NCBI GenBank assembly: GCA_963751355.1
Contig: CAVVVS010000102.1
Span: 3,214-67,213, forward strand
Direction: 5' to 3'
DNA length: 64,000 nt
DNA from: CAVVVS01 sp963751355
Lineage (GTDB): Bacteria > Bacteroidota > Ignavibacteria > Ignavibacteriales > Ignavibacteriaceae
Shown here in pieces: positions 48,199 through 57,927 of this stretch; the first letter of the stretch is position 1, and every line of letters begins with the position of its first letter. The notes under the pieces are model-generated. The model was not told where the DNA came from, did no database searches, and worked only from the letters and a program-made list of their open reading frames with translations. The translations under genes and the position numbers were made by a program.

Positions 48199-49602
48199 TT
48201 ATTTTGTTTTGTATTTCCAGTAAAAATATATAGGAAGTCCGAGTAAAATCAATATCAATCCCATCGCAGCATCTTTTGTATCCGAAATCAAAGTATTAAT
48301 TAAAAATAGACAGGAAAAGATAACAAAAATAGCCGGAACATACGGATATCCCCAAACTTTATATGGTCTCGGAGTATCCGGCATCTTTTTTCTCAATACA
48401 AATACTCCGAAGGCACCGAGAGCATAAAATAGCCAAGCCGCAAAAATTACGTAGTCAGTAATGGTATCGAACGAACCTGAGAGTACAAGTACACATGACC
48501 AAATTCCCTGTACCAATAACGAAATATGAGGTGTCCCGTATTTGGGATGAACGGAGCCTACTTTTTTAAAAAATAAATTATCCCGTGCCATAGCAAATTG
48601 AACCCGGGCGGTAGAAAGAATGCTTCCGTTAAGAGCGCCGAAAGTTGAAATAATTACGGCAACGGATATTACTTCAGCTCCGCCTTTACCGAAGATAACT
48701 TGTGCTGCGGATGCCGCAACGAGCGGAGATTTTGCCATTATATTAACAGGCAATACATATAAAAAAGCCAAATTGATAACTACATAAATTCCCATCACTA
48801 AAAGTGTCCCAAACAAAAGTGCCCGTGGAACGTTTCTCTGCGGATCTTTAATTTCACCCGCAACGAATGTTACATTATTCCAGCCGTCGTAAGCCCAAAA
48901 TGCCCCGGCAAGTGCCAACCCGATTATTACAATTAAATTATTTGATGTTGCGGAAGGAATATTGAAACCGGTATAAATATTCCCTAAACTTCCTGTTCCG
49001 AAAGATAATAGTAAAATTGACAAGATGATAATTGAAGCAATCTTTATGAAAGTAATAACGGTTTGAACTAATCCTCCGAAAACTACACCGAAATAATTAA
49101 CTAAACTCAGAAATGCAATACAAATAATAGCCACGGCTTTGGTGCCGAAATTAACGAATGGATAAATATTTCCTACTACCGGAATAAAGAGATGAATTTG
49201 TCTTAATGATTCTGGCAGTTGAGGGTATTTTATGAAGTAACCGAGATATTCCGAAAATACATAAGCAATAGCAGCCTGGCTCCCGGTTTGAATAACAGCA
49301 AGAATTGACCATCCGTAAATGAACGCCGTAAAGTCTCCGTACATTTTTCTAAAGTAAACATATTGCCCGCCGGTTGCATCAATCATTCCCGCAATTTCGG
49401 AATTGGTTAAAGCTCCTATAAATGTTATTATTCCAGCCAGAATCCAAACAATAATTAGAAGTTCAGGAGATAGTAATTGTCCCGCCATTGTAGCGGGCTT
49501 TCTAAAAATGCCCGAACCTATCATTGAACCGGCAACAATCATTATTGCTGCAGTTACACCTAAACCCCTGACTAACTCGGTTTTCCTTTGCGGTTGAGCC
49601 AT
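48199..49602 (-). CDS. APC-superfamily amino-acid permease
   Basis: 467 residues with about 12 predicted membrane helices. Starts with the APC signature GSMIGSGIFRKP and carries SEIAGMIDATGGQYVYFRKMYG. Such proteins exchange or symport amino acids (or polyamines) across the inner membrane. The N-terminal pattern resembles the LAT-like group, so an amino-acid exchanger is likely; the substrate is unknown. It faces the NhaC antiporter gene. Confidence 0.88.
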   Translation of the reverse strand: MAQPQRKTELVRGLGVTAAIMIVAGSMIGSGIFRKPATMAGQLLSPELLIIVWILAGIITFIGALTNSEIAGMIDATGGQYVYFRKMYGDFTAFIYGWSILAVIQTGSQAAIAYVFSEYLGYFIKYPQLPESLRQIHLFIPVVGNIYPFVNFGTKAVAIICIAFLSLVNYFGVVFGGLVQTVITFIKIASIIILSILLLSFGTGSLGNIYTGFNIPSATSNNLIVIIGLALAGAFWAYDGWNNVTFVAGEIKDPQRNVPRALLFGTLLVMGIYVVINLAFLYVLPVNIMAKSPLVAASAAQVIFGKGGAEVISVAVIISTFGALNGSILSTARVQFAMARDNLFFKKVGSVHPKYGTPHISLLVQGIWSCVLVLSGSFDTITDYVIFAAWLFYALGAFGVFVLRKKMPDTPRPYKVWGYPYVPAIFVIFSCLFLINTLISDTKDAAMGLILILLGLPIYFYWKYKTK

Positions 49603-49863
49603 GCAAATGCTTTCAATAATTGTTATAAGAATGAAATGAAAATAAATATTACATTTATTATATCAAACACAAACGGTTATTTATATTATTTGGATAGCCT
49701 TTTAAATCATATCCTTCCAAATTAATAACCTTTCACATCCAATCGAGTGATTCTATTTTAGGAAATATACTGCAATAAAATATTTGCATATTTAAATCAT
49801 AAAAAGTAGGTTAGCGTTTAATCTTCAACTAAAATACTTTCATTAAAAAAATAAAACTTGCAT

Positions 49864-51279
49864 ATGAATTTCGGTTGGCTCTCTGTTATTCCTCCTTTAT
49901 TAGCTATAATTTTGGCAATTAAAACCCGTCAAGTTTTTTTATCACTTTTTTTGGGTATTTGGGCAGGCTGGTTTATAATGTCGGGATGGAATCCTTTTAA
50001 CGGTACTGCAAAATCAATCCAGGAGTTAGTGAATGTATTTAAAGACGAGGACAATACACGTGTTATAATATTTTCATCACTAGTGGGAGCATTGATTACA
50101 TTAACTCAAAGCACCGGAGGAGTACAAGGTTTTATATCTTTAGTTCATAGAAAAAATCTCGTTCGTTCCAGGAAAGGCGCCTCGGTGCTGGCATTCTTAA
50201 TCGGATGCGGTGTATTTATTGAGTCAAGCATATCTTGCCTTGTTACCGGTGCTATTTCACACCCGATTTTTGAAAAGCATAACATATCTCGTGAAAAACT
50301 GGCATATATTTGTGATACAACTTCATCACCAATTTGCATTTTAATCCCTTTGAATGCCTGGGGTGCATATATAATAGGTTTATTACAGAAAGAAAACATA
50401 AAAGATCCTTTTACGACTTTTTTCACAACAATCCCTTTAAATTTCTATGCTATTCTCTCGGTTGCTTTGGTAGGGTTTCTCGCATTTACATTTAAAGATT
50501 ATGGTCCTATGAAAAAAGCAGAGAGGAGATCTCTTGAAGAAGGTAAAACAATTGCAGATGGCGCAATACCGATGATTTCGGAGGAAGTCACGTCTGTAAA
50601 AGCAAAAAAGGGAATCCCGCATAAAGCATCAAACATGATAATTCCTGTATTAACAATGGTCGTAATGATGCCGATTAGTTTGATCATTACGGGACACGGT
50701 AATCTGACAGCAGGCTCCGGTTCAACTTCTGTCTTATGGTCGGTGATGGCAGCAATAGTAGTTGCCGGTATTTTATCTATGAGCCAAAAAATATTAACAC
50801 TTGAAGAAGTTGTTAATTATACTATTAAAGGTATGGCAGGTTTAATACCATTAGCTATGCTGATGGTTCTGGCTTTTGCAATAGGGGATACTTGTCGTAA
50901 TTTGGGAACAGGCCCATATGTTGCTTCAATCGCAAATTCATTAGTTAATCCTACTTTTATCGCACCGTTATTATTTATCACGTCAGCATTCATTTCATTT
51001 TCTACAGGTACAAGCTGGGGCACATTTGCTATCATGATTCCTATTGCTGTGCCAACCGCACTCCTTATGCATGTCTTTCTTCCGCTCTCAGTGGCTGCAG
51101 TGCTTAGCGGAAGCATATTCGGCGATCATTGTTCGCCTATTTCCGATACAACAATGGTTTCTTCTATGGCTTCGGCTTGCGATCATATCGATCATGTTAG
51201 AACTCAATTGCCTTACGCATTAACAGTTGCTTCTATTTCTGCAGTATTGTTTGGAATTATGGGTTTTATTATGAAATAA
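49864..51279 (+). CDS. NhaC-family Na+/H+ antiporter
   Basis: 471 residues from ATG 49864; the TTG 6 bp upstream is less likely. About 11-12 membrane helices, with SSISCLVTGAISHPIF, CDTTSSPICILIPLNAWG and GSIFGDHCSPISDTTMVSS, the latter typical of the NhaC/malate-sodium antiporter group. Probably exports Na+ in exchange for protons; other organic or cationic substrates occur in the family. No clear RBS is visible. Confidence 0.83.
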   Translation: MNFGWLSVIPPLLAIILAIKTRQVFLSLFLGIWAGWFIMSGWNPFNGTAKSIQELVNVFKDEDNTRVIIFSSLVGALITLTQSTGGVQGFISLVHRKNLVRSRKGASVLAFLIGCGVFIESSISCLVTGAISHPIFEKHNISREKLAYICDTTSSPICILIPLNAWGAYIIGLLQKENIKDPFTTFFTTIPLNFYAILSVALVGFLAFTFKDYGPMKKAERRSLEEGKTIADGAIPMISEEVTSVKAKKGIPHKASNMIIPVLTMVVMMPISLIITGHGNLTAGSGSTSVLWSVMAAIVVAGILSMSQKILTLEEVVNYTIKGMAGLIPLAMLMVLAFAIGDTCRNLGTGPYVASIANSLVNPTFIAPLLFITSAFISFSTGTSWGTFAIMIPIAVPTALLMHVFLPLSVAAVLSGSIFGDHCSPISDTTMVSSMASACDHIDHVRTQLPYALTVASISAVLFGIMGFIMK

Positions 51280-51382
51280 TCGAAACAAATTTGTTTATCA
51301 AGAAATATTTATATTAATACGTTTTTTTTTAAAAGCCTTCTTAGTGATTTATGTTTAGAATAAATGAAATCATTTTCATATA

Positions 51383-51415
51383 TTGACGCCTTCATTTATA
51401 AAATATATAATTTAC
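51383..51415 (+). promoter_or_regulatory. Candidate kup promoter
   Basis: TTGACG (from 51383) and TAATTTAC (51408-51415) are 25 bp apart start to start, the latter the same variant of TAnnTTTG seen before argC. A start near 51419 would leave about 35 bases of leader before kup. Confidence 0.35.
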
Positions 51416-51453
51416 CTTTTTTAACTTGCAATGATTATCTTTAACTCATAATA

Positions 51454-53274
51454 ATGGAAAAGATTAAGAAATTCTCTTCATTTAAAGAAATTGTACAGGC
51501 AATGGGGTTAGTTTTCGGTGATATCGGAACAAGTCCCATTTATACACTCACTGTCATCTTTACACTTACCGCACCGACGCAGGAAAACTTAATGGGTGTA
51601 TTATCTCTTTTGTTCTGGTCGCTTGTTATGCTTGTGACAACAGAATATGCCTGGCTCGCTATGAGTTTAAGTATAAAGGGTGAGGGCGGTATAATAGTCC
51701 TAAAAGAAATTTTGGCAAGCAGCGTAAAGACAGGGAGAAGAGCAGCATTTGCAACTTTCTTAGGATTTGTCGGAGTTTCTTTGCTGATGGGTGACGGCGT
51801 AATTACACCGGCTATTAGTATTTTATCCTCCGTAGAAGGATTACAATTAATTCCTGGCATCGGAAATATTTCGGTTACAACAATTATTATTGTTACGAGT
51901 ATAATTACAATTTTGCTTTTCGCATTCCAGTATAACGGAACCGATAAAGTCTCGACTTCATTCGGACCAATAATGGTGATTTGGTTTTCTTCTTTACTCC
52001 TATCGGGACTTTATTCAATTACGTACGGACCCAGTGTTTTACTCGCTATTAGCCCACATTATGCGATTGAATTTATGTTACATAACGGATTATCAGGATT
52101 CTTTGTACTTAGCGAAGTAATTCTTTGTGCAACCGGCGGTGAAGCTCTTTATGCCGATATGGGGCATTTAGGGAGTGAACCGATAAGGCATGCATGGTAT
52201 TTTGTATTTTTTGCCCTTGTGATTAATTACTTCGGACAGGGGGCGTTCATGATGTCGCATAATGTACATGATTTTGTGCTGTTCGCCATGATTAAATCGA
52301 TTTCCGGAATTTTATATGTGCCTTTCTTAATTTTAACGTTATTTGCCACAATTATTGCATCACAGGCTATGATTAGTGCAGTTATGTCGCTTGTTTACCA
52401 GGGGATAACTACGCGTGTGTTTCCCTTAATGAAAGTAAAATACACTTCAAGCCATCTGAAATCGCAAATTTATATTGGCAGTGTCAACTGGATACTTCTC
52501 ATTGCCGTTTTATTAATGGTTCTCTTCTTTCAAAAGTCCGAAAATTTGGCTGCCGCATACGGTTTAGCCGTTACAGCAACAATGACTATAAGTGCGATGT
52601 TTATGATCTGGATTTTCAAAATACGTAAACACAAACTGAAAATGTTTATAGCAGTATTAGTGTTCATTACGGATTTCTTTTTCTTAATCGCGGTATTTAA
52701 TAAAATACCTCACGGCGGATACTGGTCATTAGTAATTGCCGCCATACCTTTCATCATAATTCAACTTTGGTCGAAGGGCGGACAATCGATGCATAAATCA
52801 TTCCGTTCACTTCCTATTGAAACTTTTTTAGTAAGTTATGAGCAAATTTATAAGTTGGGTAATAATATAAAGGGAACAGCCCTGTTTTTCACTAAAAATG
52901 TGCACGAAGTTCCTCCTTATATGGTGCATTGTATAATTCGCGGGAATATCATTTATGAAAATAATGTTTTAGTATCTATTATTACTACGGATAATCCTTA
53001 CGGGATAACTTTTAATAAGATTGACAAAATCGCGTCGGGTTTATCTGCAATAAAAATACATGTCGGGTATATGGAAATACTAGATCTGCCGGCATTGCTG
53101 AAAGAGAATGACATTTCCGAAAAAGTTATATTCTACGGCGTGGAAGAAATAATTACAAATAAGCCACTGCTAAAGGTGTATGCATTTCTAAAGCTTATCA
53201 CACCTTCCTTTGTAAGGTTTTATAAACTCCCCTATAATAGATTGCATGGTGTGTTAACAAGATTGGAACTGTAA
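51454..53274 (+). CDS. kup: Kup-type potassium uptake protein
   Basis: 606 residues with about 12 membrane helices. The N-terminal GDIGTSPIYTL and the following IKGEGGI are the Kup/HAK/KT signature, with ALYADMGHLG and VMRYILAVL-like later helices. Imports K+ with protons across the inner membrane. Shorter at the C-terminus than E. coli Kup (622), a normal variation. Nothing in the neighbourhood indicates regulation by potassium apart from the promoter candidate. Confidence 0.93.
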   Translation: MEKIKKFSSFKEIVQAMGLVFGDIGTSPIYTLTVIFTLTAPTQENLMGVLSLLFWSLVMLVTTEYAWLAMSLSIKGEGGIIVLKEILASSVKTGRRAAFATFLGFVGVSLLMGDGVITPAISILSSVEGLQLIPGIGNISVTTIIIVTSIITILLFAFQYNGTDKVSTSFGPIMVIWFSSLLLSGLYSITYGPSVLLAISPHYAIEFMLHNGLSGFFVLSEVILCATGGEALYADMGHLGSEPIRHAWYFVFFALVINYFGQGAFMMSHNVHDFVLFAMIKSISGILYVPFLILTLFATIIASQAMISAVMSLVYQGITTRVFPLMKVKYTSSHLKSQIYIGSVNWILLIAVLLMVLFFQKSENLAAAYGLAVTATMTISAMFMIWIFKIRKHKLKMFIAVLVFITDFFFLIAVFNKIPHGGYWSLVIAAIPFIIIQLWSKGGQSMHKSFRSLPIETFLVSYEQIYKLGNNIKGTALFFTKNVHEVPPYMVHCIIRGNIIYENNVLVSIITTDNPYGITFNKIDKIASGLSAIKIHVGYMEILDLPALLKENDISEKVIFYGVEEIITNKPLLKVYAFLKLITPSFVRFYKLPYNRLHGVLTRLEL

Positions 53275-53742
53275 AATAATCTGGGAGAATGTTTCTACGT
53301 TTTTGGTAATTGGACTCGAATAAAGTCTCTATCAGAATAACCTGTTTGAAGATTCTGATGAAGTACAAAATAAACATATTGTTACGTCCTTTCAATTATT
53401 TATCGCTTACAAATGGGATCTGGATAGAGGCTTAGTAAATTTGATGATTCTAAATAAAAAAATATGCTCATTCTCAATTAACATTTTATATGTTACTATC
53501 TATGGATATAGCAGAAATCAAAAAAAATAAATGACCTAATTTATTTCAACGGAACCTATTGAGCTTATTGGGGCGGTTGTACGCATTCAATTGAACTTAT
53601 TATAAACACTTGTTTTTTCACTATCAGTTTTGAAGATTAAATAAAAATATCAAAAATAATTTGAACTGATAGAATTTTTAGATTTATTTAGAATAGTTAG
53701 AAAAATTAACATTTAAATCCAGTCTTAGAGGGGAATAATTAA
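53275..53742. other. Intergenic region, nothing recognised
   Basis: 468 bp of AT-rich sequence between kup and the secreted phosphoesterase. I found no ORF with an RBS, no terminator hairpin, no tRNA and no repeat. Confidence 0.5.
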
Positions 53743-54813
53743 ATGTTATCTAAATTAAAAATAACCCTGCTAAGTATAATCCTAGTTTTCTCGTCTTCTA
53801 TATTTAAATCATTCCCTCAAAGTAATAATTCCCGGGATACAATTTGCGTAGCATTTTGGAACCTGGAAAATTTATTCGATACCGTAGATGATCCGAAGAA
53901 AAACGATGAAGAATTTTTACCCGAAGGTAGAAAGCAATGGACAAAGGAAAAACTTCACGAAAAACTCGAACATTTAGCAAAGGTTATTTCCTCTATGAAT
54001 GATAACAAGGGCCCCGATATCATGGGCTTTTGTGAGGTCGAGCATCGTGCATTAATAGATTCGATGCTTTCAGAGTATATTCAAAATAAAAATTATAAAA
54101 TTGCATATGCCGAGTCACCGGATAAAAGGGGTATTGATAACGGGATGATTTATGATTCAGTCAAATTCAAATTGCTATCGATTAAGGCCGATACAGTTAC
54201 TTTACCGGATAAATATCCGACAAGATTTATCCTTAACGTGAATTTACAATACAGAGTTAAAGACACATTAGTATTATTTGTCAATCATTGGCCATCCCGC
54301 AGCGGCGGCGAATTGAAATCGGAACCTAACAGAATAAGTGCGGCAGAAACTCTTTCCGGTCAGGTAAAAAAATATTTCATGAAAAATTCAAATGCTAATA
54401 TTATTATTATGGGTGACTTTAATGATGAACCGGGTAATAAATCGATTCTCAAAACATTAAATGCACATTCATTCAGTTGCAAAAGTGATACAGGTCAATC
54501 AGATTTTAAGCAAATGAATAATGAATTGTATAATTTAGCATACCGTTTATATGAAAATGATGAAGGTTCCTATAAATATCATGATGATTGGAATATGTTA
54601 GATCAAATGATTGTATCGGCTAATTTACTTGGCAATAAACCCCTCAGATATCTTTGTAATTCTTTTGCAATTTATAAACCTTCATTCATGATAACACATT
54701 CAGGTAAATATAAAGGTACTCCTTTCCCTACATACGGTGGCAGCAGGTACTTAGGGGGTTACAGCGATCATTTTCCGGTTACGGCTAAATTTCTATTTGA
54801 TAAGAAGAGATAA
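53743..54813 (+). CDS. Secreted endonuclease/exonuclease/phosphatase-family protein
   Basis: 356 residues. Signal peptide (MLSKLKITLLSIILVFSS..., cleavage near 30). The EEP fold shows FWNLENLFD, GFCEVEHRALID (metal Glu), LFVNHWPSRSGGE, IIMGDFNDEPGN (Asp-Asn pair) and GGYSDHFPV (catalytic Asp-His). It could act on DNA, phospholipids or inositol phosphates outside the cytoplasm. No lipobox. Followed 3 bp later by the SDR gene. Confidence 0.87.
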   Translation: MLSKLKITLLSIILVFSSSIFKSFPQSNNSRDTICVAFWNLENLFDTVDDPKKNDEEFLPEGRKQWTKEKLHEKLEHLAKVISSMNDNKGPDIMGFCEVEHRALIDSMLSEYIQNKNYKIAYAESPDKRGIDNGMIYDSVKFKLLSIKADTVTLPDKYPTRFILNVNLQYRVKDTLVLFVNHWPSRSGGELKSEPNRISAAETLSGQVKKYFMKNSNANIIIMGDFNDEPGNKSILKTLNAHSFSCKSDTGQSDFKQMNNELYNLAYRLYENDEGSYKYHDDWNMLDQMIVSANLLGNKPLRYLCNSFAIYKPSFMITHSGKYKGTPFPTYGGSRYLGGYSDHFPVTAKFLFDKKR

Positions 54814-54816
54814 GAC

Positions 54817-55527
54817 ATGAAAAAAGAATTATTAATATTTGGTGCAAACGGTGCCCTGGGAAAAGGTATAACCGAAACTATGATTAAAAAAGACTATGAT
54901 AAAATTTATCTCTTTGACTTTAATTTTAATGAAAATGATCTTAACAATTCCGGTACAGAAACAATAATAGTAAAAGATTTGTCCGTTGAAGAAAACGTAA
55001 TAGAGGCTTTTAAGCATGTACATGCTTCGGAAGATAAAAATCTCTTCCTGTACAGCACAATCGGAGGATTTTTAGGCGGGAAAACTTTATGGGAGTCGGA
55101 ATCATCGGATTGGGACAAAATATTCGATATTAATTTGAAAGCAAATTATCTTATCGGAAAACACTTTGCAAAATTAGTAGAACAATCATCCGCCGGTTCT
55201 CTTTGTTATACTGCAGCATTTACAGGGCTTGAAGCAGAAGCAAAAAAAGGTCCTTACGGAATTTCAAAAAGTGCATTAATTCATTTAGTAAAAACATTCG
55301 CATTAGAAGCAAAAGAAATAAAATTATCGGTCAATGCTATTGCTCCCTATATAATTGATACGCCCGCAAACAGGAAGTGGATGAAAAATGAAGATTTTTC
55401 AAGTTGGATAAAACCTAGCGAAATTGGTGAAATGGCGCATAGTATTTTCAAAAATTTCTATTTTATTTCCGGCAATATAATTCAACTAAAAAGCAGGTTC
55501 GAATTAACCGGAGGAATTGCCCAATAA
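54817..55527 (+). CDS. Short-chain dehydrogenase/reductase
   Basis: 236 residues. NAD(P)-binding GANGALGKG (residues about 8-16, TGxxxGxG variant) and catalytic YGISK with preceding Ser/Thr residues. Compact form without extra domains. It begins 3 bp after the secreted phosphoesterase gene; the pairing suggests co-expression, but the substrate is unknown. Confidence 0.85.
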   Translation: MKKELLIFGANGALGKGITETMIKKDYDKIYLFDFNFNENDLNNSGTETIIVKDLSVEENVIEAFKHVHASEDKNLFLYSTIGGFLGGKTLWESESSDWDKIFDINLKANYLIGKHFAKLVEQSSAGSLCYTAAFTGLEAEAKKGPYGISKSALIHLVKTFALEAKEIKLSVNAIAPYIIDTPANRKWMKNEDFSSWIKPSEIGEMAHSIFKNFYFISGNIIQLKSRFELTGGIAQ

Positions 55528-55560
55528 AGACAAAAATATGTTTTTACGGTAATTATAATA

Positions 55561-55591
55561 TTGACTTTGTTTTTCGAAATCATTATTGTTA
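55561..55591 (+). promoter_or_regulatory. Candidate promoter for the ExbB-like gene
   Basis: TTGACT (55561-55566) and TATTGTTA (55584-55591), 23 bp apart start to start. The second element has two mismatches to TAnnTTTG. A start near 55595 would leave about 75 bases of leader; CAGGAGG lies 11-17 bp before the ATG. Confidence 0.3.
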
Positions 55592-55671
55592 AGGCATATT
55601 TTTAAGAATTTTATTGGAGCTTTTCTCTCCTTTAGATCAAATATATTTAATTATTCAGGAGGTTACCTTTT

Positions 55672-56373
55672 ATGGAATTAATAGCTGTTATGTCATCAAT
55701 CATAAATGTGATTGCGCAGGCTACTCAAAATCAAAGTCCCCTAAACTGGTTGGCTGAAAAGTATGCTGCCGGCGGTATATTTATGCATCCAATTTTAGCT
55801 TGTTTAGTACTTGGCTTGGGTTTTTGTATTGAAAGGTTTTGGACACTTTCCAGGGCAAGAGTTAATACCAAGCAGTTTATACTTAATGTTACCAAAACCC
55901 TTCAAGAGGGTGGAATTGAAGCTGCAAAAGAAGTTTGTGCTAATACAAGAGGACCCGTTGCTTCTGTATTTCATGCAGGTCTTTTAAGAGCAGATGAAGG
56001 TCTAGAGGCTGCTGAAAAAGCTATTGTTACCTACGGCGGAATAGAAATGGGTTTCCTCGAAAAAGGAATGATTTGGATCTCAACATTTATTACCATCGCA
56101 CCAATGCTTGGGTTTACCGGTACTGTACAGGGTATGATCTCAGCTTTTGATGCCATTAAAGAAGCAGCTCAAATTTCTCCGGCAATTGTGGCAAATGGTA
56201 TTTCTATTGCACTTTTGACCACACTTTTCGGTCTTGTTGTCGCAATGTTGCTTCAGGTCATGTACAACTATTTTATCTCAAGAATTGATAAATTGGTCGG
56301 TGACATGGAAGAAAGCTCTGTAGAATTAATTGATGCTCTTTATGATTATAAATCAAAAGGCGGCAGTAAATAA
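55672..56373 (+). CDS. exbB: MotA/TolQ/ExbB proton-channel protein
   Basis: 233 residues. Three membrane helices; the first near residues 35-58 (HPILACLVLGLGFCIERFW), then APMLGFTGTVQGMISAF (helix 2 with conserved Thr) and LLTTLFGLVVAMLLQV (helix 3). The family forms the inner-membrane proton channel that energises TonB- or Tol-type transport together with two ExbD/TolR-like proteins encoded next. RBS CAGGAGG is strong. TolQ versus ExbB cannot be separated on sequence alone. Confidence 0.9.
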   Translation: MELIAVMSSIINVIAQATQNQSPLNWLAEKYAAGGIFMHPILACLVLGLGFCIERFWTLSRARVNTKQFILNVTKTLQEGGIEAAKEVCANTRGPVASVFHAGLLRADEGLEAAEKAIVTYGGIEMGFLEKGMIWISTFITIAPMLGFTGTVQGMISAFDAIKEAAQISPAIVANGISIALLTTLFGLVVAMLLQVMYNYFISRIDKLVGDMEESSVELIDALYDYKSKGGSK

Positions 56374-56432
56374 ATTAACGGGTCTCCTTTATAAAAGCAC
56401 CAATTTAGTAAATAAAATGTGAGTATTCCACA

Positions 56433-56960
56433 ATGATGAAGAAAAGAAAATTAGCAGAAGCTAATATCCCTACAAGTTCTATGGCGGATATTGCATTTCT
56501 CCTTTTACTGTTCTTTTTGGTTGCAACCGTTATTGATGTTGATACTGGTATCGGATTAACCCTTCCGGAATATGTTAAAGACATCAAACAAGTAAAAGTA
56601 CCTAAGAACAGAATGGCTGCATTACTGATTAATGCTAGCGGTGATGTCTTGTTGGATAATCAGCCTATTTCAATGTATCAAATAAAAGATGCACTGAAAA
56701 AAAGAATCGCTTCTAAAATTGATCTTCCAAGCGATCAAAAATTAATCGTTTCGGTAAAGACTGATAAAAAGACCATCTATGATGTATATGTTGATGCATT
56801 GGATCAGATTAAACAGGCTTATTTCGAAGTAAGAGATGAATATTCCCAATCCCATTATGGAAAAAAGATGGATAATCTTAATTCCGATGAACAAAAATTA
56901 GTTAAGGAAAAAATTCCTATAATCATTTCAATTGCAGAACCAGAATCGGTAAAAAAATAA
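56433..56960 (+). CDS. exbD: ExbD/TolR-family protein 1
   Basis: 175 residues. One N-terminal helix (about 18-38) with the conserved proton-path Asp19 in SSMADIAFLLLLFFLV, then a periplasmic domain with the motif QPISMYQIKDALKKR. It extends beyond the usual 140 residues with a charged tail (from about 135, DEYSQSHYGKKMDNLNSD). Second gene of the exbB-exbD-exbD set. Confidence 0.9.
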   Translation: MMKKRKLAEANIPTSSMADIAFLLLLFFLVATVIDVDTGIGLTLPEYVKDIKQVKVPKNRMAALLINASGDVLLDNQPISMYQIKDALKKRIASKIDLPSDQKLIVSVKTDKKTIYDVYVDALDQIKQAYFEVRDEYSQSHYGKKMDNLNSDEQKLVKEKIPIIISIAEPESVKK

Positions 56961-56976
56961 GATTAGAGGATTAAGA

Positions 56977-57390
56977 ATGAAATTTGAAAAAAGAAGATCT
57001 GGTACTAAACAGGAAATACCAACTGCGTCTATGCCTGATATAGTATTTATGTTGCTGTTGTTTTTCATGGTTACTACCACTTTAAGAAAAGTAGATGTAT
57101 TAGTGCATTTCACTTTACCTAAAGCCAAAGCAATAGAAAAAATTGAAAATAAAAGACTTATTGATTACATGTGGGTCGGTAGATCGGGTAGAATTCAGAT
57201 AAATGATAGTATCGTGAAGGTAAATCAGATTGAACCGATAATGTATAAAAAACGCCAAGCACTTCACGAAATTATAGTTTCTCTGAGAATTGATAAAAAT
57301 ACCGATATGGGCTTGGTTACCGATATTCAACAGGAACTAAGAAAAGCAGATTGTTTGAGGATCAATTATTCGACTAATGTTAAGATTTAG
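56977..57390 (+). CDS. exbD: ExbD/TolR-family protein 2
   Basis: 137 residues. N-terminal helix with Asp21 in TASMPDIVFMLLLFFMV, then periplasmic domain with DSIVKVNQIEPIMYKKRQ. Similar layout to the preceding protein, so the complex likely uses two different D subunits. No tonB or tolA gene is adjacent. A terminator follows at 57423. Confidence 0.9.
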   Translation: MKFEKRRSGTKQEIPTASMPDIVFMLLLFFMVTTTLRKVDVLVHFTLPKAKAIEKIENKRLIDYMWVGRSGRIQINDSIVKVNQIEPIMYKKRQALHEIIVSLRIDKNTDMGLVTDIQQELRKADCLRINYSTNVKI

Positions 57391-57422
57391 AAATATTTTA
57401 TTTCATTAGTAAAAATTTAATT

Positions 57423-57456
57423 AGGCAGGACGATTTTTTAAATCTCCTGCCTTTTT
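57423..57456 (+). terminator. Intrinsic terminator after exbBDD
   Basis: AGGCAGGA (57423-57430) pairs with TCCTGCCT (57445-57452), followed by TTTTC; loop 14 bases. It separates the exb genes from yqeY, 18 bp before the next start. Confidence 0.85.
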
Positions 57457-57474
57457 CACATTAAGAGGTAACCT

Positions 57475-57927
57475 ATGAGTTTAAAAGAGCAAATAACTGA
57501 AGATATTAAATCTGCCATGAAATCCGGCGATAAGCTGCGCCTTGAAACTATTCGATCTATCCGTGCTCTGATCCTGGAATTTGAAAAAAGCGGCTCAGGA
57601 AAAGAGCTTAATGAGGAAGAAGAAATTAAAATGCTTAGCAGTGCCGTAAAAAAAAGAAAAGAGTCAATTGATTTATTCCGTAAAGCCGGTAGGGAGGAAC
57701 TTGCACTTAAAGAAGAAACTGAATTAAATATTTTATTAAACTATCTCCCAAAACAACTGAACCAAGATGAAATTATACAAAAAGTCAAAGAAATAGCTGA
57801 CTCAATAGGTGCGGTTTCTAAATCTGATTTTCCCAAATTAATGCCTGAAGTAATGAGACAGTTAAAAGGCAAAGCCGATGGCAAAACTGTGAAAGATATT
57901 GTGCTAAGATATTTGGAAAGCAAGTGA
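57475..57927 (+). CDS. YqeY-family protein (GatB/YqeY domain)
   Basis: 150 residues, with the N-terminal SLKEQITEDIKSAMKSGD and the characteristic LNYLPKQLNQDEI. This family has tRNA-amidotransferase-like C-terminal helices but no proven enzyme role. It starts the group yqeY-cvpA-mutS2. RBS GAGGT 6 bp before the ATG. Its stop overlaps the cvpA start (GTGA). Confidence 0.88.
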   Translation: MSLKEQITEDIKSAMKSGDKLRLETIRSIRALILEFEKSGSGKELNEEEEIKMLSSAVKKRKESIDLFRKAGREELALKEETELNILLNYLPKQLNQDEIIQKVKEIADSIGAVSKSDFPKLMPEVMRQLKGKADGKTVKDIVLRYLESK

